Below, piece after piece: positions 8,306 to 14,370 of a stretch of DNA of 20,399 bases (the first letter of the stretch is position 1; every line of letters begins with the position of its first letter). Location of the stretch: positions 1 through 20,399 of IMG/VR virus record IMGVR_UViG_3300034082_002350. One strand, written 5' to 3'. The position numbers and the translations under genes were made by a program. The notes beneath the pieces were generated by a model. It had not been told where the DNA came from. It made no database searches and was given only the letters and a program-made list of their open reading frames with translations. The stretch comes from a virus.

Positions 8306-8981
8306 TTTTTTCAATAAATTGTTTTCTAAGTATACTATTTAAGATCATATCAAAAGAACTGTCTGCGCTTGATAAGTATATATGTTCATCTTTTTTTAAA
8401 TTATATGATTTTAAAACCAATGGGCCTCTACTATAAACTTTTACATCTTCCATTTGTTTTCCACCTATATTAAATACATTTCCATATATAGATCTCCATA
8501 GGAACTGGTCATTGTTTTGAAGTATTTGTTTTAATTTTTTCTTTTCCATAACCATAGGGACGTGAAGTTCATAGTCAAGTGGACTTTCAATACCAAGTGA
8601 TTTAATTTTTTTGTATGTAGCAGAAAGTTTCCTAGTATAGTTAGAGTTTGGGTTTATTTTTTGATATAGATTTATTTTATCTAAGAGGAAGCCTCCGTGA
8701 TAGGTTTCAATAGTATTGATATTTTTAACAATATAAAAATCATCATTCATTAATACAAACTCTTCAGATATTTCATTTGAATTACAAATAGTATTAAGAT
8801 TTTGAATTGCATTTCTATACTTTGTCAATACTTGTTTTACATTAATGTAGTTTCCAATATACCAAGGTGGTTTACCTCCAACAACCCATATATTTGAGTT
8901 TGGAAAACTTTCAACTACAGATCTAATTGAATATTTTAGTTCCTCGTTGATTCCATCTTTACATATATAAACAAAATCCAT
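8289..8981 (-). CDS. Stealth-like sugar-phosphate transferase (short form)
   Basis: A 230-residue protein resembling the Stealth family (bacterial capsule phosphotransferases such as CpsY/SacB and the animal GlcNAc-1-phosphotransferase GNPTAB). MDFVYICKDGINEELKYSIR (1-20) matches the CR1/early CR2 pattern 'D-x-V-Y-x-x-x-D-G ... E-L-x-Y-S-x-R-S', WVVGGKPPW (32-40) the following strand, and FVLMNDDFYI (75-84) the conserved N-D-D motif. It is shorter than the common 300-350-residue forms and I see no clear CR3/CR4. Start ATG 8981 has GAGGT close upstream, and a TATAAT at 8995-8990 lies 8 nt before the ATG. It converges on the glycan operon and overlaps its last gene by 17 nt. It probably adds a hexose-1-phosphate to the same glycan; that is inference. 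Confidence 0.6.
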   Translation of the reverse strand: MDFVYICKDGINEELKYSIRSVVESFPNSNIWVVGGKPPWYIGNYINVKQVLTKYRNAIQNLNTICNSNEISEEFVLMNDDFYIVKNINTIETYHGGFLLDKINLYQKINPNSNYTRKLSATYKKIKSLGIESPLDYELHVPMVMEKKKLKQILQNNDQFLWRSIYGNVFNIGGKQMEDVKVYSRGPLVLKSYNLKKDEHIYLSSADSSFDMILNSILRKQFIEKTKYEK

Positions 8982-8989
8982 ATTACCTC

Positions 8990-9040
8990 ATTATAAAAAT
9001 TAAGAAAGGCGAACTTATTTTTAGTAAATTCGCCCTTCCT
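8990..9040 (-). terminator. Rho-independent terminator after the holin-like gene
   Basis: Read on the minus strand, arms at 9040-9029 (AGGAAGGGCGAA) and 9013-9002 (TTCGCCTTTCTT) form a 12-bp stem that is continuous when two G-U pairs are allowed, with a 15-nt loop, followed by AATTTTTATAA as the U-tract. On the plus strand the two wobble positions become A-C mismatches, so it is best read as a minus-strand terminator. It begins 10 nt after the stop codon of the holin-like gene and ends just before the Stealth-like gene. Confidence 0.8.
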
Positions 9041-9050
9041 AATTAACCAA

Positions 9051-9335
9051 CTACTTCTTTTTAGCAGCAGCCTTCTTCTTTGCTGGAGCCTTCTTAGCAG
9101 GTACAATCTTACTAAGTGCATCTGAAACAGCACCAGTATCTGGTAATACGCCAAAAGCCTTGTCATTAGGATTGAGCGCTCTTAATGCAACTGGTGCAAG
9201 AGCAGCAACTAGTGCAGCCCATAGATCTTTTGGATCTGTTACTCCAGCCATATACAATGCAAGTACTGAACCAAGAACAGATCTACCGTATGATGCTAGC
9301 ATTGCTTTATTTTTATCGTTTAGTATGTTATTCAT
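9051..9335 (-). CDS. Holin-like membrane protein with lysine/alanine tail
   Basis: A 94-residue protein. After a short polar N-terminus come two hydrophobic segments, about residues 16-32 (SYGRSVLGSVLALYMAGV region) and 39-53 (WAALVAALAPVALRAL), separated by a polar turn TDPKDL. LRALNPNDKAFG (51-62) follows, a motif I associate with small actinophage membrane proteins near the lysis genes. The end is a strongly basic PAKKAPAKKKAAAKKK tail. Two membrane passes and a charged C-terminus fit a class II holin, which would open the membrane at lysis timing. The start at 9335 is set by a perfect GGAGG 5-9 nt upstream; the frame stays open to 9464 but that extension has no support and overlaps the XapX gene. 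It is the last gene before the terminator at 9002-9040. Confidence 0.6.
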   Translation of the reverse strand: MNNILNDKNKAMLASYGRSVLGSVLALYMAGVTDPKDLWAALVAALAPVALRALNPNDKAFGVLPDTGAVSDALSKIVPAKKAPAKKKAAAKKK

Positions 9336-9343
9336 TATTCCTC

Positions 9344-9502
9344 CTAGGATATAACTCGTGTTATCGTTGTGAAGCCAATCCATAAACCAATAATTCCTGC
9401 GACTCCCGCAAAAACTGGTGGTGCTGGAACTGGCAATTTGAATGCTGCGAACACGACACCGCACCCAAAACCTGTTAGTATAGAAAAAAATATTTCTTTC
9501 AT
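9344..9502 (-). CDS. XapX-domain small membrane protein
   Basis: A 52-residue protein, MKEIFFSILTGFGCGVVFAA at the start, then FKLPVPAPPVFAGVAGIIGL. The block K-L-P-V-P-A-P-P-x-x-A-G-x-x-G-I-x-G is the hallmark of the XapX (DUF1427) family, whose members are two-pass membrane proteins of unknown function. It would sit in the cytoplasmic membrane with the Pro-rich loop between the two helices. Start ATG 9502 has AAAGGA about 7 nt upstream. Its stop lies 8 nt before the start of the holin-like gene, overlapping that gene's ribosome site, so the two are co-expressed. A place in the lysis cassette is inferred from position; no function is established. Confidence 0.72.
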   Translation of the reverse strand: MKEIFFSILTGFGCGVVFAAFKLPVPAPPVFAGVAGIIGLWIGFTTITRVIS

Positions 9503-9505
9503 TGT

Positions 9506-9865
9506 TTAGTCCTTTGTTATATTTTCTGGAAGCAACTCCATAAGTTTTTCTGAGTAATTATTAAAACCTTGACTTTTTAATTCTTCTGAAACTTCTTTAA
9601 TTGTTTTTTGTGATTGCTCAATATACTCAAAAGCCCAGTCTCTTGAATCAGACAAAAACTTAATAAAGTTTTCTTTATGAATTACATCCTCAGATTGACT
9701 ATCAGTATTTTTATTTTGAAAAACAATCTCTTTTAATCCTTCATTTTCAAGAAAAAGTTTCGTAATTGCAAGATTACATTTTTTTAATTTATCAAATAAT
9801 GATAAATATGCAATACTAAGAGATATTGACATTGTTGCAAAAAATATTAAAAGACCAGTTCTCAT
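9506..9865 (-). CDS. Membrane-anchored coiled-coil protein
   Basis: A 119-residue protein with one N-terminal hydrophobic helix (LLIFFATMSISLSIAYLSLF, residues 5-24), then a charged, helix-rich body with likely coiled coil (FDKLKKCNLAITKLFLENEG and SQKTIKEVSEELKSQG). A W at the centre (SRDWAFEYIEQSQ) may be a packed core. I do not recognise a family. It is the first gene of the terminal cassette with XapX and the holin-like protein, so a role in lysis or envelope disruption is possible. The stop is 3 nt from the XapX start codon. A TACAAT 7 nt before the ATG, with no ribosome site, suggests a leaderless message. Confidence 0.65.
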   Translation of the reverse strand: MRTGLLIFFATMSISLSIAYLSLFDKLKKCNLAITKLFLENEGLKEIVFQNKNTDSQSEDVIHKENFIKFLSDSRDWAFEYIEQSQKTIKEVSEELKSQGFNNYSEKLMELLPENITKD

Positions 9866-9872
9866 ACTATCT

Positions 9873-9878
9873 ATTGTA
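9873..9878 (-). promoter_or_regulatory. Candidate -10 for a leaderless transcript
   Basis: TACAAT on the minus strand (9878-9873) ends 7 nt before ATG 9865, so transcription would begin at or next to the start codon. There is no Shine-Dalgarno-like sequence in that gap. No convincing -35 is visible (TTTAAT lies at roughly the right distance). The arrangement recurs in this window at 17023-17028, 18159-18167 and 18763-18771. Confidence 0.4.
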
Positions 9879-9895
9879 CTCTATTCTGATCATCA

Positions 9896-10027
9896 TTAAA
9901 AGTCTTCATCTTCAATGTCAAATAAATCTAATTCAGATAATTTGCTCATTCGTGAGGCAAAAAACAAAGAAAATGCAATAGCGCTTGATATTACTGCTAA
10001 TATTAATATAATTATCTTTTTTTTCAT
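9896..10027 (-). CDS. Single-pass small membrane protein with acidic tail
   Basis: A 43-residue protein: MKKKIIILILAVISSAIAFS begins it, one hydrophobic helix follows the basic KKK start (inside-positive), and the tail SELDLFDIEDEDF is strongly acidic. No family recognised. It begins in an ATGA overlap with the preceding zinc-ribbon-like gene, and GGAG lies about 13 nt upstream. It resembles small phage membrane proteins that modulate lysis or host membranes, but nothing in the sequence proves that. Confidence 0.55.
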   Translation of the reverse strand: MKKKIIILILAVISSAIAFSLFFASRMSKLSELDLFDIEDEDF

Positions 10028-10155
10028 TTTGGTATATTCACTCCACACCTAATACAAGAATTATAACTTTTGCCAGTAAATGGACAGGATCCGCCATCAA
10101 CAAAAAAATGACCTTTTATTTTACATTTAAGATACATAAAAAATAATTTTATCAT
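10024..10155 (-). CDS. Tiny zinc-ribbon-like protein
   Basis: A 43-residue protein, with Cys11, Cys24, Cys34 and Cys37 and a His16: CKIKGH (11-16), GGSCPFTG (21-28) and NSCIRCG (32-38). The final C-x-x-C-G and the early C-x4-H look like the small single zinc knuckles common in phages (reminiscent of DUF1660-type proteins, which share 'C-K-x-x-G-H ... C-x-R-C-G'). It probably binds one zinc ion and a nucleic acid or protein partner. It is coupled on both sides by 4-nt ATGA overlaps. Function unknown. Confidence 0.55.
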   Translation of the reverse strand: MIKLFFMYLKCKIKGHFFVDGGSCPFTGKSYNSCIRCGVNIPK

Positions 10156-10382
10156 TTAATAGCCTCTCTAGTAACTAACACAATTGCCCCTTCCATTTCT
10201 AATGCTTTTTTTAGTTGAACGGTATATTGAAGTGCCCGAATTTTTTCATCATGAACCATTCTAGCAAATTTTTTTTCATTTAATTTAATGGTAAGAAAGT
10301 GATCATTGTCAATAAGTTCAACAGAAAATCCTTTTGGAGCCTGTATTGAATGAAATGCTCTTCGCATAGAATCAGTATACAT
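10152..10382 (-). CDS. Conserved-looking hypothetical protein (76 aa)
   Basis: A 76-residue protein with a predicted beta-rich first half (GFSVELIDNDHFLTIKLNE) and a long helix (DEKIRALQYTVQLKKALEME) followed by a strand (GAIVLVTREAIK). The mixed alpha/beta layout suggests a compact globular protein. No catalytic motif, Cys cluster or membrane segment. ATG 10382 lies in a TAATG overlap with the upstream gene and the stop overlaps the next gene by ATGA, which supports it as real. I do not recognise the family. Confidence 0.6.
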   Translation of the reverse strand: MYTDSMRRAFHSIQAPKGFSVELIDNDHFLTIKLNEKKFARMVHDEKIRALQYTVQLKKALEMEGAIVLVTREAIK

Positions 10383-10678
10383 TAGAACGGTGTGTGTTCT
10401 TTCTTAGCAGCATATATTTCTGCAAAAGTTCCATTCCAACGAACTCTTCCTTTGCATCCAACATTATATTTTTTAGTATTATTTTCATGTGAAATAATGT
10501 CATATACAAAGCCCTGAATTTCAAAGCCACTGGCTAGATGCTCTTGACCATTAACAAAAATTCTCCACACTAATGGATCTTCTGATTTTGCTTTTGTATT
10601 GAAACGAACTATAATTTCGTCATAAGGACGCAACCATCTATCTTTAACTATTTTTGCAATGTACGTTAGTTTATTCAT
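10382..10678 (-). CDS. Hypothetical protein with beta-barrel-like core (98 aa)
   Basis: A 98-residue soluble protein. Alternating hydrophobic strands (YDEIIVRFNTKA, LVWRIFVNGQEHLASGFEIQ, KYNVGCKGRVRWNGTFAEIY) suggest a small all-beta fold. It has one Cys (75) and no known catalytic motif. It is coupled to both neighbours (4-nt overlap upstream with the DUF6356-like gene, TAATG downstream). I believe similar proteins occur in environmental phage contigs but cannot name a family, so function is unassigned. Confidence 0.6.
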   Translation of the reverse strand: MNKLTYIAKIVKDRWLRPYDEIIVRFNTKAKSEDPLVWRIFVNGQEHLASGFEIQGFVYDIISHENNTKKYNVGCKGRVRWNGTFAEIYAAKKEHTPF

Positions 10679-10869
10679 TCACTTACCTGCCTTTTATCTG
10701 TTCTTATAATAATATTTTTTACCATTGTTGAAGCGGTTGTCTGAAACAAAAATGGGAAAATAGAATGTATAAGGCAAATTAATCCAGCAGCAATAAAGGT
10801 AATAACTATAAGCCATGCTTCAAGCATATGCTTGAAATAGTTTTCATGAACCAATTTTAGGTGTTTCAT
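10675..10869 (-). CDS. DUF6356-like membrane protein
   Basis: A 64-residue protein: HENYFKHMLEAWLIVITF, then one or two hydrophobic segments (WLIVITFIAAGLICLIHSI), then FPFLFQTTAS and a basic end (IIIRTDKRQ). The order 'E-x-Y-x-x-H-x-x-x-A ... G-x-x-C-L-I-H-x-x-x-P-F-L-F-x-x-T-x-S' is the pattern of the DUF6356 family, small inner-membrane proteins common in alpha-proteobacteria, actinobacteria and phages. Function is unknown for the family. It starts in an ATGA overlap with the kinase-nucleotidyltransferase gene upstream. Confidence 0.65.
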   Translation of the reverse strand: MKHLKLVHENYFKHMLEAWLIVITFIAAGLICLIHSIFPFLFQTTASTMVKNIIIRTDKRQVSE

Positions 10870-11627
10870 ATTCCTAGTTCCTTTCGTTTTTGAGTTGCAG
10901 AGATTGCCTGTATTTCTGGAGTAAGTTCTACCTGTTCAATCTTATATCCTACGTCACGACCATAAACAATGTTAGTAATGTTTGGTAAACGCAATACCAT
11001 TGCATCTTTCATAAACTCATCTTTTGCAATATATTCTTTTACCTGATTAAACTTAAGTGGATCCTTTTCACTTGTATTGTATGTGTTTCTGACTCCAAGC
11101 AATACTTGATTAGTTCGCTTACCCGCTTCTTTATATAAAGCGTGATGACCCTCATGCCATGGTTGATAACGACCAAGCATAAGTGTTGTTGGTGCAGACC
11201 AGTCGTGCAATTCAAATAAAGAAATGATTAAACTTGCTTTATCGTATGGATTTTTTTCATGATCAGAAAACATAAAGTCAAACTCTTTTGGTGCTGTAAA
11301 TATTTTATTTGTATCTTCAAATCTACCCTTTTGAATTGTATCCATAAAAATTAAAATGTTTGGTTTTCCAAATGCTTCTCTTGTGGCATTTGTAGGACAA
11401 ATAAAATCTACAACTACTGGAGCAACCCCCTGTTTAGCAATAAGTCTAGCCATCTCACCCATGCGTCGTGCTTGCTCTATGCGATCTTCAGCGGTAAAAC
11501 CAAGATCAGAATTAACGGTTAAACGAACTTCATCTGCATTAAGATGAATAGCATTAATGCGTTCTTTCAATGCTTTTGCCAGTTCTGTTTTTCCAGATCC
11601 AGGTAGACCAATTATTTGTATGATCAC
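10866..11627 (-). CDS. P-loop kinase fused to a nucleotidyltransferase domain
   Basis: A 253-residue two-domain protein. Residues 1-140: a P-loop kinase with GLPGSGKT (7-14), NADEVR (30-35) in the place of the APS-kinase substrate loop, and VVVDFICPTN (71-80), all as in CysC-type adenylylsulfate kinases. Residues 145-253: a cytidylyltransferase-like domain with LGRYQPWHEGHHAL (151-164), holding the H158-x-G-H161 nucleotide site, and ISATQKRKEL (242-251), equivalent to the I-S-x-T-x-x-R motif. The same two folds occur in PAPS synthetase and, in reverse order, in NadR. The motifs look closer to an NMN/pantetheine-type adenylyltransferase than to ATP sulfurylase. Start is GTG 11627 with GGAG 7 nt upstream inside the end of whiB. 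Substrates are uncertain; a role in cofactor or modified-nucleotide supply is inferred. Confidence 0.75.
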   Translation of the reverse strand: MIIQIIGLPGSGKTELAKALKERINAIHLNADEVRLTVNSDLGFTAEDRIEQARRMGEMARLIAKQGVAPVVVDFICPTNATREAFGKPNILIFMDTIQKGRFEDTNKIFTAPKEFDFMFSDHEKNPYDKASLIISLFELHDWSAPTTLMLGRYQPWHEGHHALYKEAGKRTNQVLLGVRNTYNTSEKDPLKFNQVKEYIAKDEFMKDAMVLRLPNITNIVYGRDVGYKIEQVELTPEIQAISATQKRKELGI

Positions 11628-11628
11628 T

Positions 11629-11913
11629 TTATTGCTCCATTGTTAAAGATTGCCAAATATTTGACCAATCTTGTTTAGATTTATGTTTATTAAATTCTCT
11701 AGAAATTTCTCCAGTTTCAAGGTAAACCCCTCCCCAAATTCCCCACTCTTTTCCAGATACTCCATTAGCAAAACATGTTTTTCTAACAGGGCACTGTCTA
11801 CAAAGTGCATCAACATTATGTCTAATTCCCTCTTCATCTTCATACCTATCAAAGTATAAATTTGTTTCAAGACCTAAACAAGAAGCCTCATCTTTCCATA
11901 AATGCTGCTTCAA
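11629..11913 (-). CDS. WhiB-family iron-sulfur transcription regulator
   Basis: A 94-residue WhiB-like protein. Four Cys ligands are in the family spacing: Cys12, Cys38, Cys41, Cys47 (C-x25-C-x2-C-x5-C), which hold a 4Fe-4S cluster. The turn GIWGGV (58-63) is the family signature for contact with the primary sigma factor. WhiB proteins are found only in actinobacteria and their phages, so this is the best host marker here. A phage WhiB (mycobacteriophage TM4) is known to alter host division and block superinfection; a similar role is possible. Start is TTG 11913 with GGGAG 4-8 nt upstream; no ATG is available in frame nearby. The end overlaps the ribosome site of the next gene. The C-terminal basic stretch (NKHKSKQD) is short. 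Confidence 0.9.
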   Translation of the reverse strand: MKQHLWKDEASCLGLETNLYFDRYEDEEGIRHNVDALCRQCPVRKTCFANGVSGKEWGIWGGVYLETGEISREFNKHKSKQDWSNIWQSLTMEQ

Positions 11914-11915
11914 GA

Positions 11916-12125
11916 TTACTCCCTATACTTATTTGGAATATCCCAACCATTACGACCTGGCTTGTATATTTTATGTAAGTACCACTTATCTTTTATTCTA
12001 ATTCCATTAACAGATGTTTTTGCCATGTCGGATTCTTTTAAATCAACAACATCCCATCCATCCCAAATAAGATTATTATTTTTATTTATAATCTTATCCA
12101 TTGTATTTAAACTTCTAATAATCAT
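11916..12125 (-). CDS. Hypothetical protein (69 aa), W/D-rich
   Basis: A 69-residue soluble protein with a conserved-looking core: LIWDGWDVVDLKESDMAKTS (19-38), then NGIRIKDKWYLHKIY, and the end GRNGWDIPNKYRE. Repeated W-D pairs and Gly suggest a small beta-rich fold. I recall similar short proteins in environmental phages but no name or function. ATG 12125 has GGAG 6-9 nt upstream and the stop lies 2 nt before the WhiB start, so it is co-transcribed with whiB. Confidence 0.6.
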   Translation of the reverse strand: MIIRSLNTMDKIINKNNNLIWDGWDVVDLKESDMAKTSVNGIRIKDKWYLHKIYKPGRNGWDIPNKYRE

Positions 12126-12132
12126 TTTTCTC

Positions 12133-13083
12133 CTATATTTTTTCGTGAAGTTGTATCCATGAGTTTTTAAAATTTTCCCATGAAAATTTGTTATTAATTT
12201 CTTTTGATTGTAAAACTTGATTATACATATTAGATTTTATTAAACGAACATTTTCATCAATCATTTTTGCTATTTTTTTAGCATGTTTTTCTTTATTTAC
12301 TTCTCCATCATAAATTATTCCATATCCCAATGAAACTTCTTTTAATGCACCAAGATCATTGTATATTGACAAGCAGTTTGCACTTAATGCTTCAACTTGT
12401 GAAAGACAAAATGTTTCTTCAAAAAGAGAAGGATAGGCAAAAATATGAGCCTTTGACATACTTTCAGTTAAAACTTTTCTAGATGTATGTCCATGCATAT
12501 ATATTCTTTTATCATTTAAAAGATTTTTATAGTCTTTGTTAGTAATTAAATTATCAGAATAAACTTTGTTATATATTCTTAAATTAAAATCTTCTTTTGC
12601 ATATTTTAATGCTAATAATAAAACCCAAAACCCTCTTTCTTGTGCAGATGTGTGTAGTATTTCTACAGTTTTAACATTTTTAAATCTATTAATATCATTT
12701 ATTATTGGATCAATAGCGTTATATATTACTACAACTTTCTCTGGATCAATATATGTTTTTTCAATAAATTCTTTTTTTGCAAATTCTGACACTACAATAA
12801 CATATTTTATTTTATCTGTAAACTCTTTTTTGTAAAATGCATTCATAGTAATGTTTTCATTAAACTGTTCTGTTGTATTGTGAACCCAAAGAATTATTTC
12901 TTTGTCATCATAGATATAATCATTTAAATTTTGATTAATATATCCTGGCAATATGATGCAGTTATATTTATTAAAATTTGGAGTAAATGGCAAAACAATT
13001 TCATGGAATCTTTTTGCTAAATATTCAGTTCCACCAAAAACTTCTTTGTTATATTCAAAAATTAAATTATTATTTGTTTGCAT
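12133..13083 (-). CDS. GT4-like GT-B glycosyltransferase
   Basis: A 316-residue transferase. The N-terminal domain opens LIFEYNKEVFGGTEYLAKRF (7-26), where E-x-F-G-G-T-E is the usual donor/acceptor loop of GT4 enzymes. VIVVSEFAKKEF (95-106) and VVVIYNAID (117-125) are the linker motifs, and the C-terminal FAYPSLFEETFCLSQVEAL (215-233) is the family E-x7-E signature. ATG 13083 is preferred: it starts 1 nt after the upstream stop with AGGT nearby. A TTG at 13110 would add nine residues and overlap the upstream gene by 26 nt. It is the only transferase inside the minus-strand block; it may decorate virions or act with the main glycan set, which is inference. Confidence 0.82.
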   Translation of the reverse strand: MQTNNNLIFEYNKEVFGGTEYLAKRFHEIVLPFTPNFNKYNCIILPGYINQNLNDYIYDDKEIILWVHNTTEQFNENITMNAFYKKEFTDKIKYVIVVSEFAKKEFIEKTYIDPEKVVVIYNAIDPIINDINRFKNVKTVEILHTSAQERGFWVLLLALKYAKEDFNLRIYNKVYSDNLITNKDYKNLLNDKRIYMHGHTSRKVLTESMSKAHIFAYPSLFEETFCLSQVEALSANCLSIYNDLGALKEVSLGYGIIYDGEVNKEKHAKKIAKMIDENVRLIKSNMYNQVLQSKEINNKFSWENFKNSWIQLHEKI

Positions 13084-13084
13084 T

Positions 13085-13435
13085 TTAATACCTAAAAATC
13101 CCAACTTCAATATTTTTTGATTCAGCGCTGGATACTAATCTAGATTTTGACTCATTTGGCTTACTTAAAAAAGCAAAATAGTTTATTTGATCCATATTTG
13201 TGTCAAGCCATGAAGGGGCTGTATTATAAAACTTAATTTTGCGACCACGAGCCTTCATTCCACGTTCAGATAAATTAGAAAACTCTGAAACAAAGTTATT
13301 GACTCTTGCTGGACCAACAGAATAAATTATAAATTCCTTATCATCCTGATTCATTCCAGACATAGCAACACTCATGGCACGAAGAAATACGTTGTAATCG
13401 TTAAACTCCGCTGTTCCCTGCACTGCCACTATCAT
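13085..13435 (-). CDS. Conserved phage hypothetical, possibly SLOG-like
   Basis: A 116-residue soluble protein. It opens MIVAVQGTAEFNDYNVFLRA, which resembles the first strand and loop of nucleotide-sensing SLOG/DUF2493 proteins (I-x-V-x-G-x-x-x-F-x-D-Y), then EFIIYSVGPARVNNFV, FSNLSERGMKARGRKIKF and a final NIEVGIFRY strand. The alternation of strands and helices fits a Rossmann-like fold. The residues that would bind nucleotide are not certain, so the SLOG idea is weak. The gene's start overlaps the upstream membrane protein gene by 35 nt in another frame, and its stop is 1 nt from the transferase start. Confidence 0.6.
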   Translation of the reverse strand: MIVAVQGTAEFNDYNVFLRAMSVAMSGMNQDDKEFIIYSVGPARVNNFVSEFSNLSERGMKARGRKIKFYNTAPSWLDTNMDQINYFAFLSKPNESKSRLVSSAESKNIEVGIFRY

Positions 13436-13829
13436 TTGATTCCATCCCTTTTCTTAAATCATCTAATATTGATAACATCTTGCTTAAATCTTTTTTTGAC
13501 AAATTTTGAATATCTAATGGTTCTACAGTGCTTTCGTCTACTCTTCCATTGATAGCGTTAGCAGTATAAAACACATTGTCTAATATCCAATATGCCCTAC
13601 CCTCAGTTATTACAACCTTTAACATATTTTTTTGAACATGTTTTTGAGACTGCGTTATAACTTTTGGTTTATCAAACATTTCTTTTGGAATAACATCTTT
13701 AACCATTTCATAGATATTGCTTTGTCTATATCTAATCTTTGATAAAAACCTTCCTCTTTTTTTGTTTGATATTTTAATTATAGACCATGAGACAATGAAT
13801 GTCAAGCCCACAATTAACAAATATTCCAT
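13401..13829 (-). CDS. Membrane-anchored hypothetical protein (142 aa)
   Basis: A 142-residue protein with one N-terminal membrane helix (YLLIVGLTFIVSWSIIKI, 3-20), a basic stop-transfer stretch (SNKKRGRFLSKIRYR) and a soluble cytoplasmic domain containing EMVKDVIPKEMF, TQSQKHVQKNM, AYWILDNVFYTA and LSKMLSILDDLRKGM, ending in a small-residue tail (SGSAGNSGV). I do not recognise the family. The last 35 nt overlap the next gene in a different frame. It lies between a coiled-coil protein and a possible sensor, suggesting a small membrane-linked module; that is speculation from order. Confidence 0.6.
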   Translation of the reverse strand: MEYLLIVGLTFIVSWSIIKISNKKRGRFLSKIRYRQSNIYEMVKDVIPKEMFDKPKVITQSQKHVQKNMLKVVITEGRAYWILDNVFYTANAINGRVDESTVEPLDIQNLSKKDLSKMLSILDDLRKGMESNDSGSAGNSGV

Positions 13830-13831
13830 TT

Positions 13832-13993
13832 TTACTTAGATTTTTTTTCAGGTTGCTTAGTTAAACTTAAAACCATAGAATTAAGTCTATTTGTTTCAAG
13901 TTGTAATTTTAACAACTCTAATTCTGTATCTGATAGTTTTTGTTTATAAAATGTTATTAGTTGAACTAATTCATTTTTATCTAAATTTTCCAT
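13832..13993 (-). CDS. Small coiled-coil protein
   Basis: A 53-residue protein, MENLDKNELVQLITFYKQKL at the start, that is almost all heptad-like helix (LSDTELELLKLQLETNRLNS) with a basic end (KQPEKKSK). It has no Cys, no membrane segment. GGGGG (with TAG of the upstream gene) lies 4-8 nt before ATG 13993. The stop is 2 nt from the membrane protein start. Likely a dimeric or trimeric partner protein; function unknown. Confidence 0.6.
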   Translation of the reverse strand: MENLDKNELVQLITFYKQKLSDTELELLKLQLETNRLNSMVLSLTKQPEKKSK

Positions 13994-14001
13994 TTATCCC
14001 C

Positions 14002-14370
14002 CTATTTTTTTAGATCAAAGGCAGTTCCCTGCCAAATTTTTTCTACCTTTTTCTTTTCTCGTTCTACAATTGCTCTTGACCATGAAAACCCAGCATCTCC
14101 ACCCCAAGCATCCCACATAATTCTTCCATTAGATGGAAAGTCTGGGCCATTAAAAAATCCTTTTCCTTTTTTATCTACTTCGTGACGTGAAAAAAATGAA
14201 AACATTCTTTTAACAGTATCAAGAGACATAGATCTTCCAGCAACTATATCTGTTGCTCTACCCCAACCAACAGGTGTTCCAGCGCCAGTAGCCTTGCCAT
14301 CGGCTTTCCACTTAAGAGCACGACGTGCAGCAGACTTCATTCCATCATTAGGAGAGTATGTATCAGCCAT
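14002..14370 (-). CDS. Conserved phage protein with C-terminal IWQGTAFD motif
   Basis: A 122-residue protein from ATG 14370, beginning MADTYSPNDGMKSAARRALK. It is rich in Gly/Trp/Arg: GAGTPVGWGRATDIVAG, LDTVKRMFSFFSRHEVDKKG, GPDFPSNGRIMWDAWGGDAG and FSWSRAIVE. The pattern 'S-x-x-M-x-x-A-x-R-A-L-x-W-K ... R-A-x-x-I-x-x-G-x-x-x-S-x-x-T-V-K-R-M-x-S-F-F-x-R-H' recurs in many phage proteins encoded near head and portal genes, but no function is established. It ends KIWQGTAFDLKK, which is very like the end of 14521-15285. The start overlaps the previous gene by 8 nt; a TTG at 14409 would extend it by 13 residues but overlaps far more. Probably virion-associated by family context, not proven. Confidence 0.68.
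   Translation of the reverse strand: MADTYSPNDGMKSAARRALKWKADGKATGAGTPVGWGRATDIVAGRSMSLDTVKRMFSFFSRHEVDKKGKGFFNGPDFPSNGRIMWDAWGGDAGFSWSRAIVEREKKKVEKIWQGTAFDLKK

Noticed and set aside
9336-9464. N-terminal extension of the holin-like frame (43 extra residues from 9464)
   Set aside because: It has no hydrophobic or conserved content, overlaps the XapX gene in another frame, and the internal ATG 9335 has a perfect GGAGG.
11643-11870. A second frame through the WhiB gene, and a plus-strand frame opposite it
   Set aside because: WhiB has all family residues in its own frame; the alternatives have no recognisable content.
12566-12835. Plus-strand open frame opposite the GT4-like gene
   Set aside because: Antisense to strong transferase motifs and without an upstream ribosome site.
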